A stretch of DNA of 35,097 bases from CAZQKE01 sp964593865 (GTDB lineage Bacteria > Chloroflexota > Anaerolineae > JAAYZQ01): NCBI GenBank assembly GCA_964593865.1, contig CAZQKE010000017.1, positions 1 to 35,097 on the forward strand, in the 5' to 3' direction. The notes under the pieces were generated by a model that was given only the letters and a program-made list of their open reading frames with translations, was not told the origin of the DNA and did no database searches. Shown piece by piece: positions 1 to 9,100 of this stretch (positions within the stretch are counted from its first letter, which is position 1; the number at the start of each line of letters is the position of its first letter). A program made the position numbers and the translations under genes.

Positions 1-484
1 CGGGGATAGCGATGCGGATAACAACTGCGTCAACGGTGAAACATTTGTAGGCTCCGCCCAGGTAACGGCCAACTCGACTAACCAGGAGTTGGTGGCCATC
101 GTGAACCAGCAAGACTTTAGCGGCAACATGGGGGCTTCTTACGGGAGCTTTAGCCCCGACGTGGCGAGCGCAACGGTGGTCATGCCCGCGATCATGCAGG
201 ACAACTATGGCTTCTTCACCGGCTTCAACGTGATGAACGTGGGCAACCAGGCGACCACGGTGAACTGCACCTTCAGCGGCAGCACCTATACCGAGAGCGC
301 AACCCTGCAGCCCGGCGAGGCCCTGACCGCCGTGCAGTACGGCACCGCTCTGGGGACCGGCTATGTCGGCTCTGCAACCTGCACCGCCACCGGCGGCGAC
401 CAGAAGATCATCGGCGTTGTCAACGAGACCTTGCTGGGGACCGGGCAGGATACGTTCCTTGTCTACGAAGCCTTCAACAACTAG
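1..484 (+). CDS. C-terminal part of a secreted or surface protein (5' end outside window)
   Basis: The frame is open from base 2 to the TAG at 482-484, so the gene begins upstream of the window and only about 160 residues are visible. The visible part is rich in Gly, Thr, Ser, Asn and aromatic residues with few charges, as in exported beta-sandwich proteins. Its alternating pattern looks like an Ig-like or bacterial surface-repeat fold: a strand pair around TTVNCTFSG, then LQPGEALTAVQYG, then a second Cys strand around SATCTATGG. Two Cys in adjacent strands could form a disulfide. No catalytic motif is seen and I cannot name a family. A strong terminator follows directly, so this is the last gene of its unit. 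The internal ATG at 89 is not a likely start, because the frame continues upstream with the same composition. Confidence 0.8.
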   Translation, partial: GDSDADNNCVNGETFVGSAQVTANSTNQELVAIVNQQDFSGNMGASYGSFSPDVASATVVMPAIMQDNYGFFTGFNVMNVGNQATTVNCTFSGSTYTESATLQPGEALTAVQYGTALGTGYVGSATCTATGGDQKIIGVVNETLLGTGQDTFLVYEAFNN

Positions 485-511
485 CCAGAACTGCAACTGC
501 GTTGGAAACAA

Positions 512-537
512 GGGGGGCTGCGCAAGCCCCCCTTTTT
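512..537 (+). terminator. Rho-independent terminator after the first gene
   Basis: An 8-bp perfect stem (GGGGGGCT at 512-519 with AGCCCCCC at 525-532) closes a 5-nt loop and is followed by TTTTT at 533-537. It lies 28 bases after the stop codon of the upstream gene. Confidence 0.92.
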
Positions 538-649
538 GCCGTCTTCCACGCATCGGTTGGGCAGATCCTCCTAGACCGGCGGACCTATCAACAGAACCTG
601 AGGATCAAGCCGGAGGGAGGACAAACATGTCTACTAGAAGGATGGTCCT

Positions 650-1171
650 ATGAAATACGTTCAATGGCTGCTGCTCCTCACATTGCTTTCGTTCCTGGTC
701 GGCGGTTGCCAAGAAAAGCCGACGGAAGTATCCGATGTCTACTCCCCCCTGCCGACGCCCACGAACGAAGCGAGCGACGACGCCGTCCCTACCCCCGATG
801 CGGCAACAAACACCGTTCCCACCCCCGACCCCGATTCGGGAGTTGTGACCGGCAAGTTAATGCGGGGAAGCCCACCCCAACCGGTTGAATATGCCATCTT
901 GTACCTGGGCACAGTGCTCACCCAGGACGGCGAACCGGTTATGACCAGCGTAAACAAACAAACCGATCCCAAGACGATCACGGCCGAGGACGGCAGGTTC
1001 ACCTTTGCCCAAGTCCCGCCGGGCCGCTACGCCCTGATGATGGACCTGATCACCAGTGCGGTCGTGTTGCACCACCCAACCCAGAACAAAAACCTGCTGA
1101 TTGAGGTCAAGGCGGGAGAAGTGACCGACCTGGGTGAACTGGTGTACCCGGAATTGCCTGAACGTCCCTAA
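650..1171 (+). CDS. Lipoprotein with a carboxypeptidase-regulatory-like domain
   Basis: A 173-residue protein starts at ATG 650 with an AGAAGG ribosome site at 636-641. The N-terminus is a lipoprotein signal: a hydrophobic stretch from residue 5, then a lipobox ending in LVGGC, with Cys20 as the probable lipidated residue. Residues 25-65 form a Pro/Thr/Asp-rich linker with repeated PTP units, as in surface lipoproteins. Residues 68-170 resemble a carboxypeptidase-regulatory-like Ig fold: GxVTGKLM at the start, TAEDGRFTFAQVPPGRYALMM in the middle, which is the usual 'G.F.F..vppG.Y.l' core. It probably sits on the outer face of the membrane; no enzymatic role is evident. The subtilase gene begins 28 bases later and itself contains two domains of this type, so the pair may be co-expressed. 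An 8-codon ORF with a stronger ribosome site overlaps its start. Confidence 0.85.
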   Translation: MKYVQWLLLLTLLSFLVGGCQEKPTEVSDVYSPLPTPTNEASDDAVPTPDAATNTVPTPDPDSGVVTGKLMRGSPPQPVEYAILYLGTVLTQDGEPVMTSVNKQTDPKTITAEDGRFTFAQVPPGRYALMMDLITSAVVLHHPTQNKNLLIEVKAGEVTDLGELVYPELPERP

Positions 1172-1198
1172 CCGGGCGCGATTCATGTCATCGCTTTA

Positions 1199-4100
1199 AT
1201 GAGGATGGGGCGAGTGCACAGCACGAAGCGGCGTTGGATCGGTCCGATCCTGGTCATCTTCTTCCTGATGGCCGGGGCTGGGCTGCCCTTCCGCAGCCGG
1301 GCAAATGCCTCCCAGGATCGGCATCTCCGCCTGCAACGGCCGTTGGTGCACCCACGGGGTAAAATAGACCCGATCCTGCTCAAACAGATCGCCGCCGGCG
1401 AACCGGAGATGCCGGTCCGCTTTATCATTGAACCGACCGGACCACGGCCGTCGCTCCTTTGGGAGAAACCTTCCAAAGCGAATGCCGTACAATTGATAGC
1501 AGCCCTGCAAACCGCCGCTGCGCAGAGCCAAGCCGATCTGCTGGCATTTTTGCAGGAAAAGCAAACCCAGGGCCACGTCCGGCGCATCCGCCCCTTCTGG
1601 ATCGTCAACGCCATCGCCGTCACCGCCGACGCCGACACCCTCCTGGCCCTGGCTGCCCGGCCCGACGTGCGACTCATCCGTCAGGACCGCTGGCGACGTT
1701 GGGTGGAGCCGCTCCCCGCCTCCACGCCCACCGCTCCTGCCTCCGCCGCCGAATGGAACATTACCCGCATCCGCGCCGACATGGCCTGGGATGCCCTGGG
1801 GCTGGACGGCGAAGGCGTGACCGTAGCCATCATGGATACCGGCGTGGACTGGCAACACCCCGCTTTGCAGTCCCAATACCGGGGCTACCACGAAGGCGGC
1901 CTTACGATCCACCGGGGCAACTGGTTCTGCGCCACCGACGAGGGTGCCCTTTACCCCGTAGACGGCAACGGCCACGGAACCCACGTCGCCGGGATCGCCG
2001 TGGGAGGGCAAGACAACGCGGGTACGGCCATCGGCGTTGCGCCGGGGGCCAAATGGATTGCCGTCAAGACCCTGAACGACGGAGGGTACGGCTACGATAG
2101 TTGGATCCACGCTGCCTTTGAGTGGATCATGGCCCCCGGCGGGGACCCGGCCTTGGCCCCTGACGTGGTCAACGCTTCTTGGGGCAGCACCGATTCGGAC
2201 AACGAGGTCTTTCGCCCCGACCTGCAAGCCTTGCGGGCCGCCGGCATCATCCCCATCTTTGCCGCCGGGAACGAAGGCCCCTCCGCTTCCTCCCTCCGCA
2301 GCCCCGGCAGCTACCCCGAAGCCATCACCGTGGGTGCCGCCGATGACCTGGACCGGGTGGCCTCCTTCAGCAGCCGGGGGCCTTCCCCCTGGAACGAAAC
2401 CAAGCCCGAGATCGTCGCCCCCGGCGTCCAGATCCGCTCCACCCTGCCGGGCGGCAGCTACGGCTCCCACAGCGGAACATCCATGGCTGCCCCCCACGTA
2501 ACCGGCCTGGTGGCCTTGCTCCTCCAAGCCGATCCCACCCTGAGCGTGGACGACGTGGAGCGCATCCTGACCACCACCGCCCGGCCCCTAGGCGACCCCG
2601 TGCCCAACAACGACGCCGGTTGGGGGCGCATAGACGCCTACCGGGCGGCGGCCGTCGCCCTGCAAGCCGGGACCATCGCCGGGCAGATCACCCGTCAGCC
2701 CGATGGAGAGCCGCTGTCCATCGCCCAGGTCCACGCCTCGGACCATGTGGGCGCGCCTTTGGCCACGGTGAACGCCGACGCCGAGGGCCGCTACCGCCTG
2801 GACCTGCCGCCGGGCCGTTACAACCTGGAGATCACGGCCTTTGGCTATGCCCCCCAGGCCGTCGCCGACGTGCTGGTAGAGACCGCCATCACCACGACGG
2901 TGGACCGGACCCTGGCTCCCTTGCCCGGCGGCGTCCTGTGGGGCCGGGTCGGCGACGCCGCCACCGGCGGGCCGGTGGGTGCGGAGCTGCACATCCTCGA
3001 CACCCCGGCCCAGGTGAGCAGCGACCCGCAAACCGGCCAATACAGCCTGCCCCTGCCCGGCGGGACCTACACCGTCCAGGTCACCTGCAACGGCTACCGC
3101 CGCCGCACCATCCCCAACGTGACCGTCGTCGCCGATGAGGCGTTGCGCCTGGACATTGCCCTGGACCCGGCTCCCACCCTTCTCTTGGTGGACAGCGGGC
3201 GGTGGTACTATGGCAGCCAGGCCCGCTACTTTGCGGACGCCCTGGATGACGGCGACTATGTGTACGACCTGTGGGAGATCCGCGACCTGACCACCGACCT
3301 GCCCACCCTGGACGACCTGCAACCCTATGACATCACCATCTGGTCCGCCCCTTTTGATGCGCCGGGCCTCATCGGCGCGGGAGATGTTATCAGCGACTAT
3401 TTGGGGTTGGGCGGCAACCTCCTCCTCAGCGGGCAGGATGTCGGCTTTTGGGACGACGGCCTGAGCGGGCTGACCTGGCATCCCTACTACCAAAAATTCC
3501 TCAAAGCGCAGATCGTGGCCGACGATGCAGGCCGCTCCGACGTGGTCGGCTCGCCCGACGACATCTTCCACGACCTGACCCTGCCCATCAACGGCCCCGA
3601 TAGCGCCCAGAACCAATCCACGCCGGACCAGATCGCCCTGGACGACGAACGGGGCGAAGGGGCGATTCCGGCCACCTACGCTGCCGGAGGCGGGGCGGCG
3701 GTTCGGGCCAACGGCTGCCAATCCTATCGGGCCGTCTACCTGGCCGCCGGGTTGGAAGGGCTGGGCGACCGAGCCTCGCGGGCCGAAGTGATGGACCGGG
3801 CCTTGACCTGGCTGGATACCCCCTTCCCCGACATCGCCGCGGAGCTGTTCCCCACCCGGCAGGACGCCGTCTGGCCGGGGGGCGCGGTCCTGACCTACAC
3901 CGTGGAGCTGCGCAACGGCGGTCGCTTTACCGACCGGTTCAGCCTGGATGTCGTCTCCTCCGGCTGGACCGCCTCGGTGTGGGACGGCGACTTTGAGCAA
4001 CCCATCACCCAAAGCCTGACCCTCGGCCCCTGCCAGACCCAGACGGTGGGCATCCAGGTCGCCGTGCCGCCCGGCGTCGAATGGAACGTCACCGACACCG

Positions 4101-5542
4101 TGACCCTCACCGCCCGCTCCCAGGCCGACCCGACCCGCACCGCCCAGGCGACCTTTCACAGCAAGGCCCCGGCTCCCATCCTCCTGGTGGACGACCACCG
4201 CTGGTACGACACCTCCGCCGCCTACCGCGCCGCCCTGGAGGCCAACGGCCTGCCCTACGACCTGTGGCGCATCCCGGCGGGGCCGCATCCCGAAACCGGC
4301 AGCCCGCCCCTGAGCCGCCTGCAACGTCACCCCATCGTCCTGTGGTTCACCGCCTACGACTGGTATCTCACCCTGACGCCCGACGACGAAGCCCGCCTGG
4401 CGGCCTACCTGGACGGCGGCGGGCGACTGCTCCTTTCCTCCCAGGACTATCTTTACACCAGCGGTTTTACCGATTTTGCCCGCGACTACCTGGGCGTGGC
4501 CGGCTACACCGAAAGCCTGACCGTCACCCGTCTGGTGGGCGCCGTGGGCAGTCCCATCGGCGACGGATTCGGCCCGGTGGACCTGGTCTACCCTTTCCGC
4601 AACTGGAGCGACGCTCTGCGGCCCGATCAGGAGGGCGACATTGCCTTCTGGGGGCAACATGGCCAGCCCATCGCCCTAACGCGGGCGCAGCCGACCTGGA
4701 AAACCGCCTTTTTCGCCTTCCCCCTGGAGGCCCTGCCGGAACGGGACCTGGCCGCCGTCCTCGGTCGGACCCTGGGCTGGCTTTCGCCCCTGGGCGATTC
4801 CTCCCTGACCGCCGACCGCGCCGTGGTGGCCCAGGGCGCGGAGCTAACCTACACCTTGACCCTTCGCAACGGCGGCCCGGCTCCTCTGCACGGCGTCACC
4901 CTATCCAACACCGTGCCCCCCTCGGCAACCTATGTAGTGGGCAGCCTGACCGGCCCGGCGACCTACGATGCCGCTACCCGCCGCTTCACCTGGCAGGGCG
5001 CGCTATCACCGGGCCAGGCCGTGACCATCACCTACCGCCTGCAAGCCGACCCCGCCGCAGCCGACGGAACGCCGCTGCGGAACGTCGCCCACCTGAGCGA
5101 CGAAAGCGGCCTGGGGCCGGACCTCGCCGCCGTGGGGCGCATCGCCGCTCCCGATCTCTCCGCCTCGGCCAAGACGGCTGCGGCCACGGTCTACACCGGT
5201 CGGCAGCTGACCTACACCCTCACCTTGCGCAACGACGGCCTGCGCACCGCCGCCGCCCGCCTGCACGACCCCATTCCGCCCGGCAGCCGCTACGCCCCCG
5301 GTTCGGCCTGGAGCAGCGGTGGCGTCATCACCGCGACGGGGGAAGCGTTGCAGTGGGCCGGGACCCTCTCGCCGGGGCAGACGGCCACCGTTACCTTTTC
5401 CGTATGGATCAGCCCGACTCTGGCCGGTTTGTACGCCTTCAATCGGGCAGAATTGGACGACGGTTTCGGTCAGACCCTCCCCTTGGAGACCTTCAGCACG
5501 GTCAAGACCTATCTTTTTTTACCGCTGATAGAAAAACGATGA
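1199..5542 (+). CDS. Large secreted subtilisin-family (S8) serine protease
   Basis: A 1447-residue exported protease. Residues 1-38 are a signal peptide (basic start, hydrophobic core, ANAS cleavage-like site). After a propeptide-like region, the S8 domain shows the complete triad: Asp213 in AIMDTGVDW, His259 in GNGHGTHVAGIA, Ser428 in SGTSMAAPHV, with oxyanion Asn358 in AAGNEG. Downstream are two carboxypeptidase-regulatory-like repeats (about 490-660), two copies of a Rossmann/flavodoxin-like module (starting LLLVDSGRWYYG and ILLVDDHRWYDT), each followed by a beta-sandwich spacer, then two DUF11-type repeats (from about 1205). The chain ends in YLFLPLIEKR, a tail often seen on exported Chloroflexota proteins. 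ATG 1199 has a poor ribosome site; GTG 1214, preceded by GAGGATGGGG, is an alternative start. It probably degrades proteins outside the cell or at its surface. Confidence 0.95.
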   Translation: MRMGRVHSTKRRWIGPILVIFFLMAGAGLPFRSRANASQDRHLRLQRPLVHPRGKIDPILLKQIAAGEPEMPVRFIIEPTGPRPSLLWEKPSKANAVQLIAALQTAAAQSQADLLAFLQEKQTQGHVRRIRPFWIVNAIAVTADADTLLALAARPDVRLIRQDRWRRWVEPLPASTPTAPASAAEWNITRIRADMAWDALGLDGEGVTVAIMDTGVDWQHPALQSQYRGYHEGGLTIHRGNWFCATDEGALYPVDGNGHGTHVAGIAVGGQDNAGTAIGVAPGAKWIAVKTLNDGGYGYDSWIHAAFEWIMAPGGDPALAPDVVNASWGSTDSDNEVFRPDLQALRAAGIIPIFAAGNEGPSASSLRSPGSYPEAITVGAADDLDRVASFSSRGPSPWNETKPEIVAPGVQIRSTLPGGSYGSHSGTSMAAPHVTGLVALLLQADPTLSVDDVERILTTTARPLGDPVPNNDAGWGRIDAYRAAAVALQAGTIAGQITRQPDGEPLSIAQVHASDHVGAPLATVNADAEGRYRLDLPPGRYNLEITAFGYAPQAVADVLVETAITTTVDRTLAPLPGGVLWGRVGDAATGGPVGAELHILDTPAQVSSDPQTGQYSLPLPGGTYTVQVTCNGYRRRTIPNVTVVADEALRLDIALDPAPTLLLVDSGRWYYGSQARYFADALDDGDYVYDLWEIRDLTTDLPTLDDLQPYDITIWSAPFDAPGLIGAGDVISDYLGLGGNLLLSGQDVGFWDDGLSGLTWHPYYQKFLKAQIVADDAGRSDVVGSPDDIFHDLTLPINGPDSAQNQSTPDQIALDDERGEGAIPATYAAGGGAAVRANGCQSYRAVYLAAGLEGLGDRASRAEVMDRALTWLDTPFPDIAAELFPTRQDAVWPGGAVLTYTVELRNGGRFTDRFSLDVVSSGWTASVWDGDFEQPITQSLTLGPCQTQTVGIQVAVPPGVEWNVTDTVTLTARSQADPTRTAQATFHSKAPAPILLVDDHRWYDTSAAYRAALEANGLPYDLWRIPAGPHPETGSPPLSRLQRHPIVLWFTAYDWYLTLTPDDEARLAAYLDGGGRLLLSSQDYLYTSGFTDFARDYLGVAGYTESLTVTRLVGAVGSPIGDGFGPVDLVYPFRNWSDALRPDQEGDIAFWGQHGQPIALTRAQPTWKTAFFAFPLEALPERDLAAVLGRTLGWLSPLGDSSLTADRAVVAQGAELTYTLTLRNGGPAPLHGVTLSNTVPPSATYVVGSLTGPATYDAATRRFTWQGALSPGQAVTITYRLQADPAAADGTPLRNVAHLSDESGLGPDLAAVGRIAAPDLSASAKTAAATVYTGRQLTYTLTLRNDGLRTAAARLHDPIPPGSRYAPGSAWSSGGVITATGEALQWAGTLSPGQTATVTFSVWISPTLAGLYAFNRAELDDGFGQTLPLETFSTVKTYLFLPLIEKR

Positions 5543-5589
5543 GGCCCGTCAGCATGGCGAAACACACGATTCCTTGGGGTTGTCCCACG

Positions 5590-5618
5590 TTGACGGAGCG
5601 GGCATCTTGCGCTATAGT
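5590..5618 (+). promoter_or_regulatory. Sigma-70 type promoter for the 5711 gene
   Basis: TTGACG at 5590-5595 and TATAGT at 5613-5618 are separated by 17 bases, with predicted initiation near 5625. This gives a leader of about 85 bases to the downstream gene. Confidence 0.65.
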
Positions 5619-5710
5619 TGGTCACAAGGCGTTTAAGGGGGCGCGGGCGACCGGGGTTTTCGCTCCCGGCAACGGGTCGGGGATCACCTTCATTCCCCTT
5701 GAGGTGAAGG

Positions 5711-6193
5711 ATGTACGCAGAGGATCGGGTGTTGGTAGCGGTCATGAACCGCCCCCGCGATTTTGAGATCGCGCGCGATCTGCACTGGTATCGCGTGCCG
5801 GAGGAAAAGGCCCCCCGCGGCATCTTTTTTGAGTATGTGGCCTTTTACTTTACGGCTGCTTTTGGCCCGGAAAGGTGGGCGATCCATTATTACGCCCGTC
5901 GTCTAGGGCTGGAGCTTGTGCTCCGCCGTGACCTCCTCCCCGATGAAGCGGATCACCCCCGCGCCGATAAGCGTTATTACAAACTCCAGTTGAGTCCGTT
6001 GCGGCGGCGTGAACCTCCTATCATTAGCCCCCGCTGGCGGCGCATTTCGTTCATCCACACCACTTGGGATCGTTTCCGGGCGGCCCGCGAGATCGGCGAT
6101 CTGTTTACGGAGAGTGCCGAGTTTGTGGACCGTTCCTACTATGCTCTGCGGGAGGAGCCGCCGGAGCGTTGGATGCGGGGGCATTCGCATTGA
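5711..6193 (+). CDS. Uncharacterised 160-residue protein
   Basis: The gene has its own promoter and a good ribosome site (GAGG at 5701-5704, 6 bases before ATG 5711). The protein is soluble, strongly charged and rich in Arg and aromatic residues (Trp, Tyr, Phe). It has no signal peptide, membrane segment or Cys pair. Recognisable blocks are an N-terminal LVAVMNRPRDFEIAR, a central AIHYYARRLGLE, then KRYYKLQLSPL and a RWRRISFIHTTWDRF block that looks like a conserved core. I do not recognise a characterised family. The pattern of aromatic/Arg strands could suit nucleic-acid binding, but that is only an impression. Its last 55 bases overlap in antisense the end of the glycosidase/ligase gene. 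Confidence 0.75.
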   Translation: MYAEDRVLVAVMNRPRDFEIARDLHWYRVPEEKAPRGIFFEYVAFYFTAAFGPERWAIHYYARRLGLELVLRRDLLPDEADHPRADKRYYKLQLSPLRRREPPIISPRWRRISFIHTTWDRFRAAREIGDLFTESAEFVDRSYYALREEPPERWMRGHSH

Positions 6194-9100
6194 ACCAGTG
6201 CCAGCATCAGCATAAACACAAAGGCCAGGTCCACCAGGAAAAAGGCATTGTCCACCAGGCCGTGGGCTACAAAGTTGACCATGCCCCCCATCAATCCCAG
6301 GGCCGGCAGGGAGAGCGCCCCGCCCCGGCGGTAGAGCTGCCTCCCCTGCCGGAAAAAGCCCACCAGCAGCCAGAAAATCACCAGTAGGCCCGGCAGCCCC
6401 AGCCGCAGCCAGAAATCAAGCACGAAATTGTGGGGATGGGAAAGGTTGAACTCCTTCCAGGCGGTGGGCAGGACGTAACGGCTGCGGTAGGCGTACAAAA
6501 AGTTGTCCGGCCCCACGCCCAGCAGGGGGTGATCGGCCAGCATGGCCAGGCTGGACCGCCAGAGTTGCAGCCGGAAAAAGGTCGTCCCTTCCGAAAAATC
6601 CAGCAACGAGACCAACCGCCCCGGCCCGATGATGCCCACCACCCCCAGGGCCGCGATCAGCAGGACGACGACGGCCACGGCGAACGTCCGGCGGCTCCGC
6701 ATCGCCGCCAAAAAGAGGAGCGACGCCGGCACGCCCACCAGCCACGCCCCCCGCGAATGGGTCAGCAGCAGGGCGAAGGCCATCACCAGCGCCGCCAGGC
6801 CGTAAAGCCACCGCCGCCCCACACCCGGCGATTCGGCAGAAGGCGTTGGACCGGCGGCAGCTGAGGCCACACCCGGCGCGTCGCCGACCGAACGTCCCTC
6901 CGGCTCTGCTCCGCCTTCCTTTGCGCCCTTGGCGGCTTGGCGGTTCCCCGCCCCTCCCCAGGCGGCCACCGCCACGGCCAGGGGGAAGGCCCGCCCCAGG
7001 TAAAGGGCCAGGTTGTTGGGTGAGCCGTAAAAGCCCCGCACCCGCGCCACCCCCTCGGCGGTGATGAGGTCCCGCCCCAGCAGCCATTGGCCCACGCCGA
7101 TCAGGGCGATCAGCCCCGCGCCCAGCAACCAGGCGTCGGCCATGCGCCAGGCTGCCCGCCGCTCCCGGATCGTCAACCGCAGCAGCCCGTAAAAGACTGC
7201 CGACTCCAGAATCACCGTGCGAAACTCCCGCGCCGCCACCCGCACATGCTCCGCCCAGAGAAGCGACGCCGCGCCGACCACAACCAACGCCACCACGCCC
7301 CAATCCAGGTCGGTAAGTTGGGAGGTTGGTAAATTGGTAGATTGGGAATTGGGAAATTGGGAAGTTGGGAAGTTGGGGGAGCCAACCCCCAATCTATCAA
7401 CAACCCAATTCCCCAACAACCCAAAAGCCGTGAGCAGGGTGAGGATCTCAACCATGGAGAACACCTTGCCAAAGAGAGGCCGCCCCAACTGGTAGAAAGG
7501 CAGGGCCAGGGCAATGAGGGGCAGTCCCATCTCCGGGCGGAGGAAGAGCAGCAGGGCCAGCAGGGCCAGGGCGAGCAGGGTGGGGATCGTGCCGACCATG
7601 ATGTAGACCAGGAGGGCGGCCCCGGCGGTGAGGAGCAGGGCGATCCGATCGTCCAGGGCGCGGGAGCGGGCGAGTAGGGAGTGGGCGGCGGCGAGTGGGA
7701 GACGGCGATAGGGCCAGGAGAGGGAAAGGACGGCGGTCAGCACAACCAGGGCGGCCGGGACCAGGAGGGGGGAGAGCCAGGGTGGGGGAGCAGCGGCAGC
7801 TTCCCCGTGAACGCTCCAGCCGACGATGGCCCACTGCCCCCAGCCCCGCGCGGCGACGATCTCGGCGACGTGCTCGCCGGGGGGCAGGTTGCGGGCCAGG
7901 GTCACGGTCTGGGGCGCGGCGGCCTCCGGGTCGTAAAGGACGACGTAGGCCCGGCCCTCGGTGTCGCGGGGCAGGGCGTTGGCCGGTGCGCCGTCCACGG
8001 AGACAAAGAGGAAGGCGCGGTAATCGCCCCGGCGCACCGTCAGGTCCAGGCCTGTGCCCCAGAAGGGGATGGTCAGCCGGTCGCCGCTGGCCCCGATGTC
8101 GGCCCCGGCGGGGGTCACGCGCCAACCGCCCTCGTAGTGCCCGCCGGGGTGGTCCGCCGGGTAGACGCCGGGCCAGGCCCGTGGGGAAGCGGCGGCCTCC
8201 GCGCCCAAAGCCCGGCGGTCGGCGTCGCCCAGGGCGTACTCGCCGTGGGCATCGTCGGGCGACCAGGCGGCCCAGAGCATCGGCCCCAGCCAGGGCCACG
8301 CCTGCCGCGCCCGCTCCACCGCTTCGGCCGCGAGGCCGGGCTGTTCCGTGCCGAACGAGACGGCCCACACCGCCGTTTCGGCGTCACCGTGGGCTTCCAT
8401 CACCTGCCGCAGCAGCGTCGCCCGCTGCCAGTTCAGTTGCGCCGGGTCGGGGGCGGCGTCCAAAGGTTGGCCGAAATCGTAGGGCTGGACGGCGACCACG
8501 TCGAACCACTCGGCGGCCCCCCGGCGGTAGAGGGTGTCGAGAAAGAGCAGCTCGCTCATGTTGGCTCCGCCCGGCTCCACGTTGGGGGCCAGGGCGGCCA
8601 GCAGCACCACCGCCCCCGGATCGGCGGCGCGGAGGCGGATGGCCCCTTCCCGCAGCAGCCGGCCATAGGCCGCCGGGTCAATCTCGCCTGCTCCCCAATG
8701 GGGGGCGATGTTGGGTTCATCCCAAATCTGATAGTAGTCAATCCGGTCGCCGTAGCGGGCGGCAAAGGCGGCGACAAAGTCGCCAAAGTAGTGGGTTTCG
8801 GTGGGCGGGGCAAGGGGATTGTCCCGATCCCCGTCCGCCGCCTGGCTGAAATGGCGAAAGGCGGCCCGCGCCCAAGGCGGCGAGCCGTCCAGGACGGCGA
8901 TCAGGATCAGGTTGTGCCGGGCTGCGCCCGCGACGATCTCATCCCAGACGGCCCAATCGAACGCCCGCTGCTGCGGCTCGATGGCGTCCCAGGGGAAGCG
9001 TTGGCGCAGCCAGCGGAACCCGGCGGCTTCCATCTCGGCCAGGGCCGCCTCCCGCTCCGCCGGGGAAAGGCGGGCGAGATCGGCGTTGATCCCCAGTGAT

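Noticed and set aside
2588..4660. A 690-residue open frame on the minus strand inside the protease gene
   Set aside because: It is an antisense shadow of a high-GC gene: Gly/Val/Gln-rich, low complexity and without domain motifs, while the plus strand has clear protease domains.
4081..5766. A 561-residue plus-strand frame overlapping the protease C-terminus
   Set aside because: It is Arg/Pro/Gly-rich with no motif, a typical alternative-frame artefact of a GC-rich gene.
7317..7425. A CRISPR array or origin-type iterons
   Set aside because: Units are only 7-8 bases, degenerate, without unique spacers, and lie inside a coding frame.
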